From an uncultured Pseudomonadota bacterium (GTDB taxonomy: Bacteria; Pseudomonadota; Alphaproteobacteria; Rs-D84): 64,000 nt of DNA. Below the pieces are notes generated by a model. It made no database searches, had not been told where the DNA came from, and worked only from the letters and a program-made list of their open reading frames with translations. The stretch is taken from positions 1 to 64,000 of the forward strand of contig CADCGT010000003.1 in assembly GCA_902801125.1 (NCBI GenBank), read 5' to 3'. A program made the translations under genes and the position numbers. Positions 16,429 through 24,519 of this stretch are shown here, one piece after another; within the stretch, counting starts at the first letter, position 1; every line of letters starts with the position of its first letter.

Positions 16429-16700
16429 GTTTTAAAAGAAGGGGAATTTTTTGATTATCTGTTTTCTGATAATGTTTCAAATTCTATGGCATTGATTTTG
16501 TTTTGCGAATTGTTGCACACAACACCAGGTGGCGACAGAATTTATTCAGAAATTATGGAACCATTAAAAAAACAATTTGCAAAACGGAAAACATTATTCA
16601 CGCGAATTTCTAAAAAGCGCAAAGCAACAAATTATCGAAAACTGTAAAAAAATTTTGGAAAATTAAAAAACGGAATCAGTTGATTCCGTTTTGTTTTTTA
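16429..16700 (+). other. Short transcription unit: small protein fragment or small RNA
   Basis: A promoter at 16394 and a perfect terminator at 16669 bracket about 260 bases. One open frame ends at 16647 and would encode up to ~72 residues with a Lys/Arg-rich tail, but its only upstream start (TTG 16423) lies before the predicted transcript start, and the internal ATG near 16484 has no ribosome site. A broken gene, a tiny protein or an untranslated RNA all fit. Apart from this and tRNA-Thr, I see nothing between 16254 and 16697. Confidence 0.4.
16666..16700 (+). terminator. Strong bidirectional terminator
   Basis: AACGGAATCA, loop GT, TGATTCCGTT (16669-16690), with A-run before and T-run after. 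It also serves the minus-strand cvpA gene that ends at 16698. Confidence 0.9.
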
Positions 16701-17459
16701 ATTTTTGTTTTCTTGTTTCCGTTTCTCGCGGTCGGCGGCACGCTTTTCAACCGCGTTCGCCACAGATTCTATCTGCAACAGTTGGTTTTCAAGTGCGCTG
16801 CGCTCTGAATTTTTATAACCGGTTTCTTCGTTCGGTTTCGGGCCAGTTTCTTTTGCGGCGTTCGGATTCGCATCCGAATCAACCACACGCGGGTTGATAA
16901 GGTTGTCAAAAATCTTTTTCGATTCACGCGTCCCCGCAATATCGCGCTGTAATAATTTATTTTCCGGCCCCGGAATAAACCATTCGTCCAGTTTCAATGC
17001 CGTCACCTGCATAATTGGACGGGTGCGTGCATCTTCTATCCAATGGGGCATGTGCGGCGTATCAGAATAATACCACAACGCCACCCAATATGCCACGCCC
17101 ATAACCACAACACCACGCACGATACCAAATATCACGCCCAATGTGTGATCGGTGACATTCATTATACTGTCTTGGATTTTATCGCGCAGTTTCTGGTTAA
17201 AGAAACCGACAATCAACAAAATCACAAAAAACACAATGAAATATGACGCCACCAATGTTCCAACCGTTGATTCGGTCAACCCAAACCAAGATTGCAACAA
17301 CCCATCCAACATGGGCGACACAAAACGCGCCGTCACCGCCGCGACAACCCACGACAATGTCGCGACGGTTTCGTATATTCCGCCACGAATCGTCGCCCAT
17401 ATTGTTGACGCCAACAATATTCCAATATATATATAATCAAGTCCGGTTAAATTAAACAT
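16698..17459 (-). CDS. cvpA: CvpA family membrane protein
   Basis: 253 residues. Four membrane spans occupy the first ~125 (LDYIYIGILLASTIWATIRGG, VATLSWVVAAVTARFV, YFIVFFVILLIVGFF, LGVIFGIVRGVVVMGVAYWV), with the conserved DhtLGvifGivRG segment typical of CvpA. A long, charged cytoplasmic tail rich in Asn, Glu and Lys runs to the end, longer than in E. coli CvpA (162). CvpA is needed for colicin V release and envelope stress tolerance. It lies 10 bases downstream of the thiol protein gene and is probably co-transcribed with it. Confidence 0.85.
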   Translation of the reverse strand: MFNLTGLDYIYIGILLASTIWATIRGGIYETVATLSWVVAAVTARFVSPMLDGLLQSWFGLTESTVGTLVASYFIVFFVILLIVGFFNQKLRDKIQDSIMNVTDHTLGVIFGIVRGVVVMGVAYWVALWYYSDTPHMPHWIEDARTRPIMQVTALKLDEWFIPGPENKLLQRDIAGTRESKKIFDNLINPRVVDSDANPNAAKETGPKPNEETGYKNSERSALENQLLQIESVANAVEKRAADREKRKQENKN

Positions 17460-17469
17460 TCTTCATCCG

Positions 17470-18066
17470 TTATTTTTTATTTCCTTTGCGGGTTAAAACA
17501 AACCCCAGACCCAAAACCAACGCGACCAGGATTACATAAAACACCCAACCGCTGTCTGATTTTTTTGCCGGCGTCACCGCGTTATTTTTTTTTTGCGCCG
17601 CATCATCGGTTGCGACAATTTCGCGTTCAACTATTGCGGTCAATCTGTCTTCGTGTGCCTTTTTGAATGCACCGGCGTCCGCGGCAAGTGATTTTTTATT
17701 TTCCGCCGCCACAGACTTTGCCGCGTCATCCATATCAACCTCTATCGCGGCGCGTAAATCATCCGCCATAGAATCGGCATAACCCTGGAAACATTTTTCA
17801 CCAATAACCAAAACCGGCACGCCACCCGATTCGTATTCACATTTTTTTAACGCGTCGGTAAATTCCGAACGATTCCCAGACTCCATTACATTGACCGTTG
17901 TCACCTTTAAATCTGGATACTCATAAATCAAAGTGTTTGAAATAAAATCCCGCGCATGATGACAATGCGGACATGTCGGGGAATAGTAAATTGTGATATC
18001 CGCCGCGTTTGCCGCCGCCCCAAACATTGCGCCGGCGATTATACCCATGATCGAAAGTTTCTTCAT
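17470..18066 (-). CDS. Membrane-anchored glutaredoxin/thioredoxin-fold protein (CPHC)
   Basis: 198 residues. A signal peptide (MKKLSIMGIIAGAMFGAAANA) precedes a glutaredoxin-like domain with the active site SPTCPHC (Cys32, Cys35) and the cis-Pro segment GGVPVLVIG. A charged helical region (about 110-165) and a C-terminal hydrophobic anchor (VFYVILVALVLGLGFVL) with a basic tail follow. The domain should face the periplasm and reduce or shuffle disulphides. With many cysteine-rich exported proteins in this window, a role in their oxidation or repair is a reasonable guess. The ATG follows AAAGGAGAAAATA. Confidence 0.85.
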   Translation of the reverse strand: MKKLSIMGIIAGAMFGAAANAADITIYYSPTCPHCHHARDFISNTLIYEYPDLKVTTVNVMESGNRSEFTDALKKCEYESGGVPVLVIGEKCFQGYADSMADDLRAAIEVDMDDAAKSVAAENKKSLAADAGAFKKAHEDRLTAIVEREIVATDDAAQKKNNAVTPAKKSDSGWVFYVILVALVLGLGFVLTRKGNKK

Positions 18067-18219
18067 TTTATTTTCTCCTTTTTATATGACATTTGGAATT
18101 ATAGAAATAACATACGCATCGGTGCAAGTTGTTTTTATAAAAAATTAAACAATTTTTCCCATGGTAATAAAAAAAAATTTTTGTAAGATACAATAACAAT
18201 CTAACCAAAGGACAAAATT

Positions 18220-18804
18220 ATGTTTAACCTGAATGATTTTCCGTTGCCGTTTCGTGAATCAGACCTGGTGCCGTATATGTCAATCGATACGGTGCGATTG
18301 CATCATGGGAAACATTTGGCAACATATATTGCAAACCTTAATAAACTTATTGCCGGGACAAGATATGCCGATATGGATTTGCGCGAAATAATTGTAAATT
18401 CGGCGGGTGATGACGTGGCACAAAAAATATTCAATAACGCCGCCCAGGTTTTTAATCATGAATTTTTCTTTAATTGCCTTGGGCGTGGAAATACCGCAAT
18501 CCCAGATATTATATCAGATGCCTTTGGTGGCGCGTCCGAATTCAAAGAAAAATTTAAATCGGTTGCCGGTGAAGTCTTTGGTTCTGGGTGGGTTTGGATG
18601 ACATACGACAACGATAAATTTGAAATATTCGCAACAAAAAATGCGGACACGCCCATTGCACACGGCAAAACCCCAATATTGACACTTGATTTGTGGGAAC
18701 ACGCATACTATTTAGATTTTCAAAATCGACGCAGTGATTTTGTGGACACTTTCTTGGATTATTTGATTGATTGGAAATTCGTGATTGATAATTTGAACAT
18801 GTAA
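18220..18804 (+). CDS. sodB: Iron/manganese superoxide dismutase
   Basis: 194 residues. Converts superoxide to oxygen and peroxide in the cytoplasm. Metal ligands are His28 (in LHHGKH), His80 (FNHEFF), Asp157 and His161 in the family signature DLWEHAYY. Gly- and Trp-rich GSGWVWM precedes the last strands. No signal peptide. Residue pattern does not settle iron versus manganese. The ATG follows AAAGGACAAAATT, and a strong terminator follows. Confidence 0.97.
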   Translation: MFNLNDFPLPFRESDLVPYMSIDTVRLHHGKHLATYIANLNKLIAGTRYADMDLREIIVNSAGDDVAQKIFNNAAQVFNHEFFFNCLGRGNTAIPDIISDAFGGASEFKEKFKSVAGEVFGSGWVWMTYDNDKFEIFATKNADTPIAHGKTPILTLDLWEHAYYLDFQNRRSDFVDTFLDYLIDWKFVIDNLNM

Positions 18805-18809
18805 AAAAT

Positions 18810-18834
18810 GGCGGGCGATTTGCCCGCCGGTTTT
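18810..18834 (+). terminator. Terminator after sodB
   Basis: GGCGGGC, loop GATTT, GCCCGCC (18810-18828), then GGTTTTA; shared by the convergent acetyltransferase gene. Confidence 0.8.
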
Positions 18835-19135
18835 ATGCCGCCACCCGAATCAGGCGAACATCATCAAATTCAGGACAACGATTAAATACAGATTGCGCAC
18901 GTGGACAAAGGCATAAAATTTTTCGCCCGCTGCGTCGTGCAAATTCTACCACACATCGTACAAGGTTTTTACACAAATCCCCGTCACTGTATTCCGACGC
19001 GGTATATGTGGATTCAATAATAATACGGTTGGCCCCGATAATTGCGATGTCTATTTCGCCAATTTGTGTACCGCCAAGGCGCGCGCAAAATCCGCGTCCA
19101 TTTTCCATTTCTGTATATTCTATATATGTTGGCAT
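18833..19135 (-). CDS. Small GNAT-type acetyltransferase (YjdJ / COG2388-like)
   Basis: 100 residues, the size of the short GNAT subfamily. The pattern matches: an N-terminal strand with YTEMENGRGFCARLGG, a strand ending ESTYTAS, the glycine/Leu helix DLCKNLVRCVVEFARRSGRKI and CLCPRAQSVFNRCPEF. The usual RGxG acetyl-CoA loop is replaced by SDGDLCK, a weak match. Substrate is unknown. The gene stands alone between sodB and ldh. Confidence 0.7.
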   Translation of the reverse strand: MPTYIEYTEMENGRGFCARLGGTQIGEIDIAIIGANRIIIESTYTASEYSDGDLCKNLVRCVVEFARRSGRKILCLCPRAQSVFNRCPEFDDVRLIRVAA

Positions 19136-19230
19136 TTTTATGATTCCCCTGTACTATAAAAATACCACAGTGTCACAGATGCATAAATATGAATGTTTGC
19201 CAACGGGCGGGTATGTTTTCCCCGCCGGAA

Positions 19231-20160
19231 TTAAAGCATTGAAAAATTCTTTTGAATGATTCGGGCGCTGCGCCGCAATGCCGCCAATTCCGCCGACGAC
19301 ATTTTCGGTATCAATGTTGTTATCACACCGCCCCGCCCCACAATACGCGGCAAAGACATCGCAAGTGTGTGCGAACCAACGCCATCCACCACGGACACCG
19401 TCAATATTCGGCGTTCGTCATTTATTATGCAACGCAACAAATCGGATACCGCCGCGCCAATTCCATCCCATGTCGCACCGCGACCGCGAATAATTTCATA
19501 CGCCGCATTGCGAACACGATATTCAATTGTTTCACGTGTGGCGTCGGTCATTGGAACCTTGGTCTGGCGACAAAAATCATCCAAAGACAATCCGCCAACC
19601 GTCACCGAAGACCAATCTATAACACTGCTGTCGCCGTGTTCGCCCAAGACATACGAATGAATCGATTGTGGTGACACAGAAAGCCCCCGCGACAATATCG
19701 TACGCAGCCGCGCCGTATCCAACATGGTCCCCGTTCCAATAACGCGCGACGTGGGTAATTTAGAAATTTCCCGTGCCAACATAACCATCACATCCAACGG
19801 ATTTGTGACAAGAATCAAAATAACATTTTTCGCATCAACATTTTCCATAACTTGCGGAACAATATCACGAATAACCTCTGCATTGTTCTGCAAAAGGTCG
19901 GTTCGTGTTTCACCCGGTTTCTGGTTCGCGCCGGCGGAAATTATGACTATATCAGAACCACGAATGCCACGATAGTTTGATACCGCGGAAATTTTTACAT
20001 CAAAACCAAATACCGTCGCATGCCCTAAATCTTCGGCGGCGGCGCGTGCGCGCACACCATCACGGTCGTATAAAACCATTTCGTGAACCAGGCCCGTATT
20101 TTTAACCGCGGTCGCAACCGCCGAACCAACCGAGCCAACCCCAATAATTGATATTTTCAT
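19231..20160 (-). CDS. ldh: L-lactate dehydrogenase
   Basis: 309 residues. Reduces pyruvate to L-lactate with NADH, a fermentative NAD+ recycling step. The Rossmann motif GVGSVG (7-12) is followed by the substrate loop AGANQKPGETR; Gln80 is the residue that marks lactate rather than malate dehydrogenases (which have Arg). Catalytic Arg86, Asp148, Arg151 and His175 (GEHGDSS) are present. The ATG at 20160 is chosen because the Rossmann strand starts there and AAAGAGAAAAAC precedes it. An extended -10 promoter lies at 20189. It is divergent from the phosphotransacetylase-like gene. Confidence 0.93.
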   Translation of the reverse strand: MKISIIGVGSVGSAVATAVKNTGLVHEMVLYDRDGVRARAAAEDLGHATVFGFDVKISAVSNYRGIRGSDIVIISAGANQKPGETRTDLLQNNAEVIRDIVPQVMENVDAKNVILILVTNPLDVMVMLAREISKLPTSRVIGTGTMLDTARLRTILSRGLSVSPQSIHSYVLGEHGDSSVIDWSSVTVGGLSLDDFCRQTKVPMTDATRETIEYRVRNAAYEIIRGRGATWDGIGAAVSDLLRCIINDERRILTVSVVDGVGSHTLAMSLPRIVGRGGVITTLIPKMSSAELAALRRSARIIQKNFSML

Positions 20161-20188
20161 ATGTTTTTCTCTTTTGTTCTTTTGAGTA

Positions 20189-20197
20189 ATTATATCA
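20189..20197 (-). promoter_or_regulatory. Extended -10 promoter TGATATAAT for ldh
   Basis: Minus-strand TGATATAAT about 29 bases before the ATG at 20160; same motif as at 8494, 16105 and 27598. Confidence 0.65.
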
Positions 20198-20272
20198 CAA
20201 AAAACCATTTGATAAAAACATTTATATTTTGATAAGATTCCACGCGTATGAATTTAAAAAGGAAAAAAGGAA

Positions 20273-21025
20273 ATGAAAAAAATTCTGTGTTTTGGAAATG
20301 TGACCGAAAAATATAAAAGCGCAATTGAACGCGCAATGGGCGAATGTAAAAACATCGCGGGGTGGGAATCCGCACCCGAAAATGACGAATTGAACGGCGC
20401 ACCCGACGATTTTGTTTTGTTAAAGTGCGATATTCATTCGGATGATTTCCTGCGCCACATAATTGCGATAAATAAAAAACTGTATGCCGGCGAAAAATTC
20501 TATCTTACGCATTGTGCGGTGTGCTTTAACAAAACGGGAAATCGTGCGCCATTTATACTGACCGACGCGGCGTGCGTTCCAATGCCAGACGAAAACCAAT
20601 TGACACACATTGTCCAAAACGCAGTGAAATTATTTGGGCAAATTTTTGGAACAACACGCGCACCGTTTATATCGCTGATATCGGCGGGTGGGGATACAAA
20701 CACAAAAATATCGCCAATGTTGCATTCGTGGCGCGCGGCGCACATAGACGAATTTCCGGCGGACACATTGCGCGTTGAACAATTAGATGTTGCATTGGAC
20801 CAATCTGTGCGCGGTGAAAAACATTTAACCGGCAAATCCGCCGACATAGTTATAGTGGACAACATAAATACAGGCAACGCGATATTCAAGTCTTTGTCGG
20901 TGTTGTCCAACGATTGGGAAATTCAATGCTTTTTAATGGGCGGCAAAAGCACCATAGTATTAAATTCGCGTGGCGCAACCGCGGAAACATTGACCCACAA
21001 CATTATAACCGCATGCAAGGATTAA
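20273..21025 (+). CDS. Phosphate acetyl/butyryl-transferase-like protein (short)
   Basis: 250 residues, against about 320-340 for ordinary Pta. The C-terminal third shows the family pattern ADIVIVDNINTGNAIFKSL and FLMGGKSTIVLNSRGATAETLTHNI, which lines up with the acyl-phosphate/CoA site of PTA/PTB enzymes (normally ...PDLNAGNILYK... and ...G...PV..SRS). The N-terminal part is short and divergent. It may interconvert acetyl-CoA and acetyl phosphate or be a non-catalytic relative. No acetate kinase is adjacent. Divergent from ldh, consistent with a fermentation locus. A possible promoter is TTGATA-18-TAAGAT at 20209. Confidence 0.7.
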   Translation: MKKILCFGNVTEKYKSAIERAMGECKNIAGWESAPENDELNGAPDDFVLLKCDIHSDDFLRHIIAINKKLYAGEKFYLTHCAVCFNKTGNRAPFILTDAACVPMPDENQLTHIVQNAVKLFGQIFGTTRAPFISLISAGGDTNTKISPMLHSWRAAHIDEFPADTLRVEQLDVALDQSVRGEKHLTGKSADIVIVDNINTGNAIFKSLSVLSNDWEIQCFLMGGKSTIVLNSRGATAETLTHNIITACKD

Positions 21026-21050
21026 AAAACGGGGCATCGCCCCGTTTTTA
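21025..21050 (+). terminator. Terminator after the Pta-like gene
   Basis: ACGGGG, loop CATCG, CCCCGT, followed by TTTTA; preceded by an A-run, so it also serves the convergent proS gene. Confidence 0.85.
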
Positions 21051-22331
21051 TTATTTATGCAACAATGTTTGAATTGTTTTTATCGTATCATCAACACATG
21101 TTTCGACGCCATATTCATTTGGTAATGTGGACGTATCAAAATCGTTCACGCGATATTTAACCTCTATCACATTGTTCGCAATATTTTTCGGCGACACAAT
21201 CAATCGAATTGGCGCAGCAATCAAATCAGCATCCGCAAATTTTTCGCCCGCGCGCGAATCGCGATTATCCAATAATACTTCGATGCCACGATTCTTTAAT
21301 TCGTTATAAATTTTTTCCGCCATTGGCAAAGTTTTATTTTCTTTATCAACAAGTCCGATTACTTCCACCGCGAAAGGCGCCGTTTCCATATTCCAAACCG
21401 GACCGTTATCGTCGGCACTTTCTTCCAATATTGCCGCCATGGTGCGTCCAACGCCAATGCCATAGCAACCCATAATCGGGGTCTTTTCGGTTCCGTCCGC
21501 CGCGGTGTATGTCATGTGCATAGAATCAGTATACTTTTTACCCAATTGGAAAATATTTCCGATTTCGATACCGCGAACCTTGTTCATCTGTTTCCCACAT
21601 TTTGGGCACAGGGTGGATTCCGTATCTTCTAATTCTTTGTTGGCGCGAAAACCGCAATCGCAAATATACAATGTATCTTCGCCCATTTCGTTTATCAATT
21701 GGAATTCGTGCGCAACCGCACCGCCCATATCGCCGGTCGAAGACATAACATCAATAAAGTTCTTTAACCCGCAACGACGGAATATACGATAATATGCGTC
21801 AAAGCAACGTTTATAATATTGTTCCAAATCTTCCTGGGTTTCATGGAAAGAATAACCATCTTTCATAATAAATTCACGTGTCCGCACCAAACCCGCCCGC
21901 ACACGTAATTCATCACGAAACTTTGTTTGAATTTGATACAGCATAAACGGCAATTGACGATAAGAATTTATTACCGAACGCGCGTAATCGGTGACAACCT
22001 CTTCATGGGTGGGACATATTACATAATCTGCGCCCGATGCACCCTTGAATTTTGCCAACACACCCATCGCATCATAACGCCCGGTTTCGCGCCACAAATC
22101 GGCACTGCACACCACTGGCATTAGAATTTCTTGGCCATCAATGGCGTCCATTTCATCACGTATGATATTTTCAATTTTATGAACAACGCGCCACCCAAGT
22201 GGGGTTAATGTATATCCACCTTGGAATGTCTGATAGATATACCCACCGCGCACCGCAATTTTGTGTCCACGGGTTGTTGCGCCGGCAACATCACCGATAA
22301 GACGTTTTACACATAAATTTTCAATTTTCAT
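21051..22331 (-). CDS. proS: Prolyl-tRNA synthetase lacking the editing (INS) domain
   Basis: 426 residues. Class II enzyme that charges tRNA-Pro. Motif 1 (LTPLGWRVVHKIENIIRDEM), motif 2 (FRDELRVRAGLVRTREFIMKD) and motif 3 (GCYGIGVGRTMAAILEE) are all present, then an anticodon-binding domain (about 325-426). Between motifs 2 and 3 the ~180-residue editing insertion of E. coli ProS is missing; a short cysteine ribbon (CDCGFRAN ... CPKCG) stands there. INS-less forms occur in alphaproteobacteria and mitochondria, where free-standing YbaK/ProXp proteins clear Ala-tRNA-Pro. The ATG overlaps the stop of the upstream acyltransferase by ATGA. Confidence 0.95.
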   Translation of the reverse strand: MKIENLCVKRLIGDVAGATTRGHKIAVRGGYIYQTFQGGYTLTPLGWRVVHKIENIIRDEMDAIDGQEILMPVVCSADLWRETGRYDAMGVLAKFKGASGADYVICPTHEEVVTDYARSVINSYRQLPFMLYQIQTKFRDELRVRAGLVRTREFIMKDGYSFHETQEDLEQYYKRCFDAYYRIFRRCGLKNFIDVMSSTGDMGGAVAHEFQLINEMGEDTLYICDCGFRANKELEDTESTLCPKCGKQMNKVRGIEIGNIFQLGKKYTDSMHMTYTAADGTEKTPIMGCYGIGVGRTMAAILEESADDNGPVWNMETAPFAVEVIGLVDKENKTLPMAEKIYNELKNRGIEVLLDNRDSRAGEKFADADLIAAPIRLIVSPKNIANNVIEVKYRVNDFDTSTLPNEYGVETCVDDTIKTIQTLLHK

Positions 22332-23155
22332 TTTTTACTACCTTTGATTTCCATATATTTATCTGAAATTATTTTATGCATTGTTGTTGCAATTTGTTTT
22401 CTGTCCATGCCGCCCAAGGGCGGTGGTGGCAACATATATACATCTACGCGGAATCCGCCCAAAACCATTATATGAAATATTTGACCAAAGGCACTGCGTT
22501 CGCGCGAACAATGCGGACCCGTATCTTGTTTTTTGTTATCAAAATACGCATAGTGTTCCGCCAAATCTTGGTCCCCAATCGGCGTGCCGTCGTGAAAGCA
22601 ATACTGGGTCACGACCGGTTGAACGGTGACATCGGTTCCTTCGGCGACATTGAACAAACTGCTTTTAAATTCTTTGACATACGCGCCGTTTGTTGTGGTA
22701 CCTTCGGGAAAGATATACAGTGGCCAATCAATATGCGAAATTTCGTCTTGAACCAATTTCAACGCGTCGGCGGCGTGGGACGGACGACGGTCAATAAAGA
22801 CAACACCAAATTTGTTCGCAATATACCCAACCAACGGCCAATGGCGAACATCGTTTTTGGAAACAAAACTGCCCCCGAACATGACCGGAAAAGTCGCAAT
22901 TTCAAACACCGATATATGATTGCCCGCAACCAACAAAGGCCGCCGTTTTGACATCTGGCCATGCTTTACGATTTTAATACTTGCCAACACAAGTAATATT
23001 TTCATAAACACCGCCATATATTTTACGGTGATTTTCTTGCGCGCCGGCAACAATATAATTATTGGTAATTGCACGACAACCATCACCCAAAACGCCATAA
23101 AGCGCAACAGACCGGTCAAAGTGTTAAAAAAATTTTGTTTACGAACGTGTGCCAT
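22328..23155 (-). CDS. olsA: PlsC-family acyltransferase, probably OlsA (ornithine lipid synthesis)
   Basis: 275 residues. Membrane-associated acyltransferase with an N-terminal hydrophobic anchor (about 16-60). Motif I reads NHISVFE, i.e. His80 with Glu85 where most family members have Asp; motif III is FPEGT (149-153). Immediately downstream of an OlsB-like gene, it should esterify lyso-ornithine lipid to ornithine lipid, though a general lysophosphatidate acyltransferase is the alternative. The ATG at 23155 follows the olsB stop by one base; an ATG at 23167 is also possible. It is translationally coupled to proS. Confidence 0.82.
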   Translation of the reverse strand: MAHVRKQNFFNTLTGLLRFMAFWVMVVVQLPIIILLPARKKITVKYMAVFMKILLVLASIKIVKHGQMSKRRPLLVAGNHISVFEIATFPVMFGGSFVSKNDVRHWPLVGYIANKFGVVFIDRRPSHAADALKLVQDEISHIDWPLYIFPEGTTTNGAYVKEFKSSLFNVAEGTDVTVQPVVTQYCFHDGTPIGDQDLAEHYAYFDNKKQDTGPHCSRERSAFGQIFHIMVLGGFRVDVYMLPPPPLGGMDRKQIATTMHKIISDKYMEIKGSKK

Positions 23156-23156
23156 T

Positions 23157-24113
23157 TTATTTTTCATCCTGGTCTTCGGTTGGTTCATCAATGAATTCTG
23201 CATCCGCGGCGTCTTCGCGCAACAAGAATTCAAAGAACGCACCCAACACATTCAGCGAACCCGTTATTGGCATCAACATAATTTTGCCCAGTGTCTGAAT
23301 CGGGCGCGGTTTCACATCCAAATGGTCCAGTGCATTTTCACGGCCATAGAAATGTTTTTGATACGCGGCATCCATATTTTTCGTCTGCATCATAACAAAG
23401 ACATCGTATGTGTTAAACGGTTTGTCGATAAACACGCCCGCGCCAAATGTTGCGCCCATACGCAGATAACCCTTGATAAGTGGTGTCATTTGTTTTTTTG
23501 CGATTTCTTCATCAACATACGCACGTGGCAAAATATTCATTTTCGACATACGCGGGTCCGCACCATCGGCAAAATTTTCCGGTATCACGCGTGCGCGCAG
23601 GCGCAGCGGCGACAAATGATTATAGTATAAATACGATATTGCCTGGGCCGATTCAACGGGCTTTTGCCCGACCCAAGACGCCACACCAAACAAAACCGCA
23701 ATACGCCGGCGTAAAACATATTCGCTTAACCCCGCCCACAGCATACGCATAACCAGCGCGTTTTCGCGATATTCGGCGGCAACACATGCGCGCGACATTT
23801 CGGCAATATTGTCAGACGCCTTTTTAATTTTTGATATATTAAATTCCGTTTCGGTATAGAAACCACCCATTTTATCGGCGGCCCGCTTATCTATGATACG
23901 ATATGCACCAACGATTTTTCCATTATGAAACACGGCCATATATTCGGCATATTTATCAAATTCATCAAATTCTTCGCGCAATTCGTGTTGTTCGGCCGTG
24001 GCGGATGCGCCCTCTTCGGTTACGAAAACATCATAGCGCAAATTGCGCACCAACCGACGTTCTTCTTTGTTTCGCGTAAGGCGGACTTCGAAATCACGAA
24101 CCTTGATTGCCAT
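23157..24113 (-). CDS. olsB: L-ornithine N-alpha-acyltransferase-like protein (OlsB family)
   Basis: 318 residues, GNAT-fold family COG3176. It starts with a strand-rich half (VRLTRNKEERRLVRNLRYDVFVTEEG, then HNGKIVGAYRII with the acetyl-donor strand) and continues with EMSRACVAAEYREN, the family hallmark, and the DPRMSKMNILPRAYVDEE segment. OlsB attaches a 3-hydroxy-acyl group from acyl carrier protein to ornithine, giving lyso-ornithine lipid, a phosphorus-free membrane lipid. The order olsB-olsA is the classic one. The C-terminal ~60 residues are an acidic extension. The ATG follows AAAGGAATGCATT. Confidence 0.85.
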   Translation of the reverse strand: MAIKVRDFEVRLTRNKEERRLVRNLRYDVFVTEEGASATAEQHELREEFDEFDKYAEYMAVFHNGKIVGAYRIIDKRAADKMGGFYTETEFNISKIKKASDNIAEMSRACVAAEYRENALVMRMLWAGLSEYVLRRRIAVLFGVASWVGQKPVESAQAISYLYYNHLSPLRLRARVIPENFADGADPRMSKMNILPRAYVDEEIAKKQMTPLIKGYLRMGATFGAGVFIDKPFNTYDVFVMMQTKNMDAAYQKHFYGRENALDHLDVKPRPIQTLGKIMLMPITGSLNVLGAFFEFLLREDAADAEFIDEPTEDQDEK

Positions 24114-24183
24114 AATGCATTCCTTTGTTTTTCAATGACATTGTATAAAGAATACCAAACAATGCAAGCCCGCGCAATAGTTT

Positions 24184-24220
24184 TTTAGTGGTTAGTGTTA
24201 GTGGTTAGTGGTTAGTAAAA
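24184..24220. repeat. TTAGTG-unit intergenic repeat, copy C
   Basis: TTTAGTGGTTAGTG then TTAGTGGTTAGTGGTTAGT: forward units only, no hairpin module. It lies between olsB (upstream side) and the structured leader. Confidence 0.75.
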
Positions 24221-24273
24221 CAATAACAAACAGCATCGTTTTTTTATTGCATTAAAATTACTTTGATGCTAAC

Positions 24274-24467
24274 ATTCACTATGTCGGTGGGTGTTCCGCC
24301 GATGGGGTGTGAAGACCCCTTTACATGTGGCCCGAATGGGCAAAAAAACTCCAACCCCAGGGTTGGAGGGATGTGAATAATATAGGGCCCAGCCCATAAA
24401 ATAAGCACACAATTTGCATGTAAATTGTCTTCAACCTCCAACCACTCGAATTTTTCGGTGGTTTTTT
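24274..24467 (+). promoter_or_regulatory. Structured leader with competing terminator: candidate attenuator or riboswitch
   Basis: Tandem hairpins: TCGGTGG/CCGCCGA (24284-24302), GGGGT/ACCCC (24304-24319), GCCC/GGGC (24330-24341), CTCCAACC/GGTTGGAG (24349-24368, perfect), GGGC/GCCC (24385-24395); a 6-bp closing stem ATTCAC/GTGAAT (24274/24373) could enclose the first four. CTCCAACC recurs at 24436-24443 and can also pair with GGTTGGAG. That second copy overlaps the 5' arm of a terminator AACCAC-t-CGAA/TTCG-GTGGTT followed by TTTT (24440-24467), which stands before the ribosome site at 24505. Pairing choices are therefore exclusive. On the minus strand CTCCAACC/GGTTGGAG plus T7 is also a plausible terminator. 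The rest of 24114-24519 holds only repeat copy C and a GTTTTTGC/GCAAAAAC hairpin (24473-24491). Confidence 0.5.
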
Positions 24468-24519
24468 CATTGGTTTTTGCACCGCAAAAACAAAAAAGAA
24501 AACAAAGGGGAGAATCACA

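Noticed and set aside
19231..20160. Malate dehydrogenase
   Set aside because: Gln80 in AGANQKPGETR is the lactate-type residue; malate enzymes have Arg here.
24274..24400. 6S RNA, SRP RNA, tmRNA or RNase P in the structured leader
   Set aside because: None of their conserved cores (e.g. the GGAAGCAG loop of SRP RNA or a tag sequence) is present.
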